From an uncultured Collinsella sp. (GTDB lineage Bacteria; Actinomycetota; Coriobacteriia; Coriobacteriales; Coriobacteriaceae), in NCBI GenBank assembly GCA_900541665.1, contig UQKV01000001.1:55161-119160 (forward strand): a stretch of 64,000 nt of DNA. Reading direction: 5' to 3'. Positions 62,993 to 64,000 of this stretch are shown here, in pieces. The notes below the pieces were generated by a model. That model was not told where the DNA came from and did not search any database. It saw nothing but the letters and a program-made list of their open reading frames with translations. The position numbers were made by a program, and so were the translations under genes. Position 1 is the first letter of the stretch, and each line of letters starts with the position of its first letter.

Positions 62993-63934
62993 ATGCAATT
63001 CGGCTTTTTTAGCGGCCTTCTTTGGGGCCTTGATACAGTAATTCTTGGAATCGGTTTGGCGCTCGCGCCCTATATAGGATCGGCGGAAGCTCTTGCATGC
63101 GCCTCCATTGCAGGATCTTTTCTCCATGATGCTTTCTGTGCAATCTGGCTCTTTGGGTACATGGGAGTTAGAGGCAGATTAAAAGACACGCTCGCTGCAC
63201 TTAAAACTCGTTCGGGCAAGGTCGTCATCGCCGGCGCTCTGCTCGGTGGACCTATCGGAATGACCGGATACGTATTGGCGATTAATAATATCGGAGCAGC
63301 CTACACGGCAATTATCTCCGCCTTCTATCCCGCTGTCGGAGCATTCCTTTCTTTCGTGCTGCTGAAGGAGAAAATGGGCAAAGGTCAGATTCTTTCCCTT
63401 CTTGTTGCTCTTTGCGGCGTAATGACGATGGGCTATCTATCTGCCGGATCGAGCGAGATTGCAAATGCCCCCCTCGGCTTACTCGGCGCGGTGCTTGCTG
63501 TTATCGGATGGGGATCCGAAGCGGTGCTGTGCGCATGGGGAATGAAAGATGATGCCGTTGATGACGAAACGGCTTTGCAAATCCGCGAAACTACGAGTGC
63601 GCTTGTTTATGGAGTGCTCGTACTCCCTCTCTTCGGAGCCTGGCATTTCACGCTGGGTGCTATCCCGAGCATGCCGACATTGATTATTGCACTCGCCGGA
63701 CTCGCAGGAACTGCATCCTATCTGTTCTATTACAAGGGCATTGCGGCAATCGGAGCAGCGCGTGCGATGGCTCTGAATATCTCCTATTCGGCATGGTCGG
63801 TGGTCTTTGGCCTGATCTTGCTGGGAACAATTCCCGACATGGCATCCATAATCTGCTGCGTTGTAATTGTATGCGGAACAGTTTTGGCAGCCAGTAACTG
63901 GGACGAACTATTTGGACGAAATAAGACGGCGTAG
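62993..63934 (+). CDS. licB: EamA-family choline permease (LicB-like)
   Basis: 313 aa, ten membrane segments and two EamA repeats (FGFFSGLLWGLDTVILGIGL at the start, AFLSFVLLKEKMGKGQIL at the end of repeat 1, and AARAMALNISYSAWSVVFG in repeat 2). LicB takes up choline in Haemophilus and pneumococcus. It starts 2 bases after the licC-licA stop. Substrate assignment rests largely on this context, as the family also moves other metabolites. Confidence 0.85.
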   Translation: MQFGFFSGLLWGLDTVILGIGLALAPYIGSAEALACASIAGSFLHDAFCAIWLFGYMGVRGRLKDTLAALKTRSGKVVIAGALLGGPIGMTGYVLAINNIGAAYTAIISAFYPAVGAFLSFVLLKEKMGKGQILSLLVALCGVMTMGYLSAGSSEIANAPLGLLGAVLAVIGWGSEAVLCAWGMKDDAVDDETALQIRETTSALVYGVLVLPLFGAWHFTLGAIPSMPTLIIALAGLAGTASYLFYYKGIAAIGAARAMALNISYSAWSVVFGLILLGTIPDMASIICCVVIVCGTVLAASNWDELFGRNKTA

Positions 63935-64000
63935 CTTGATTAACAGGCTTATAGGACAAAATGTGTGTCCCGATAGAACATCCGTTTCCATCCATTAATC
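63935..64000. other. Window end, no gene seen
   Basis: The last 66 bases after licB show no ribosome site or frame that can be assigned. Confidence 0.4.

Overview
The window reads as one contiguous stretch of chromosome from a high-GC Gram-positive gut-type actinobacterium, most likely a Coriobacteriia member close to Collinsella. The grounds are protein sequence style, frequent GTG and TTG starts, a RodA/PBP2/MreBCD elongation cluster, TIGR03960/TIGR03936 radical SAM genes beside rplU-rpmA-obgE, and GGGACGGGG-type palindromes. This is an inference from recognition; no search was run.

Positions 1-25.7 kb are core genome, almost all on the minus strand. They hold glyQ (cut by the window edge), a ribosome and tRNA maturation run (rpsP, khpA, rimM, trmD, lepB), dinB on the plus strand, a RAYT transposase surrounded by its palindromes, rsfS-yqeK-nadD-obgE, rpmA-rplU, two radical SAM family genes, a DUF697 protein, the cell elongation set (mreB, mreC, mreD, PBP2, rodA), a TPR protein, a cyclophilin, a zinc-ribbon protein and a P-type ATPase. 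tRNA-Arg(CCG) closes this block.

Positions 26.0-34.6 kb on the plus strand are a compact aromatic amino acid locus: DAHP synthase, tyrA, aroB, aroA, aroC, pheA, an aroE-aroK fusion and aroQ. Together these cover every step from PEP plus erythrose-4-phosphate to chorismate, and on to the prephenate branches of Phe and Tyr. A short leader ORF overlapping an intrinsic-terminator hairpin sits in front. Two REP-like palindromes lie between later genes. tRNA-Arg(TCT) follows.

Positions 34.8-64 kb are a cell-surface polysaccharide island with mosaic base composition. It contains an ABC exporter (wzm/wzt type), a DPM1-like glycosyltransferase, a deletion scar fusing a second glycosyltransferase to a YfhO-like protein, and a dTDP-rhamnose set (rfbA, rfbB, rfbC-rfbD fusion) of very high GC. 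That set is interrupted by an unrelated two-gene unit (DUF4869 protein plus a P-loop protein). Further on come a large double-GT2 protein, a DUF2142 membrane protein, an IS256 remnant, DUF2304 plus GT2, a GT4, LicD, a Wzx flippase and another GT2.

The far end joins two large secreted proteins with choline-binding-type repeats (one with an L,D-transpeptidase domain, one with an NlpC/P60 domain) to divergent genes for a winged-helix/LicC/LicA fusion and a LicB-like permease. Read together, this looks like a phosphocholine uptake, activation and transfer pathway placed beside proteins that could bind the product.

The most interesting items are the phosphocholine writer/reader locus, the DUF4869/P-loop pair, the aro leader attenuator candidate, the RAYT with palindromes on both sides and a related one in the aro operon, and the GT2/YfhO deletion scar.
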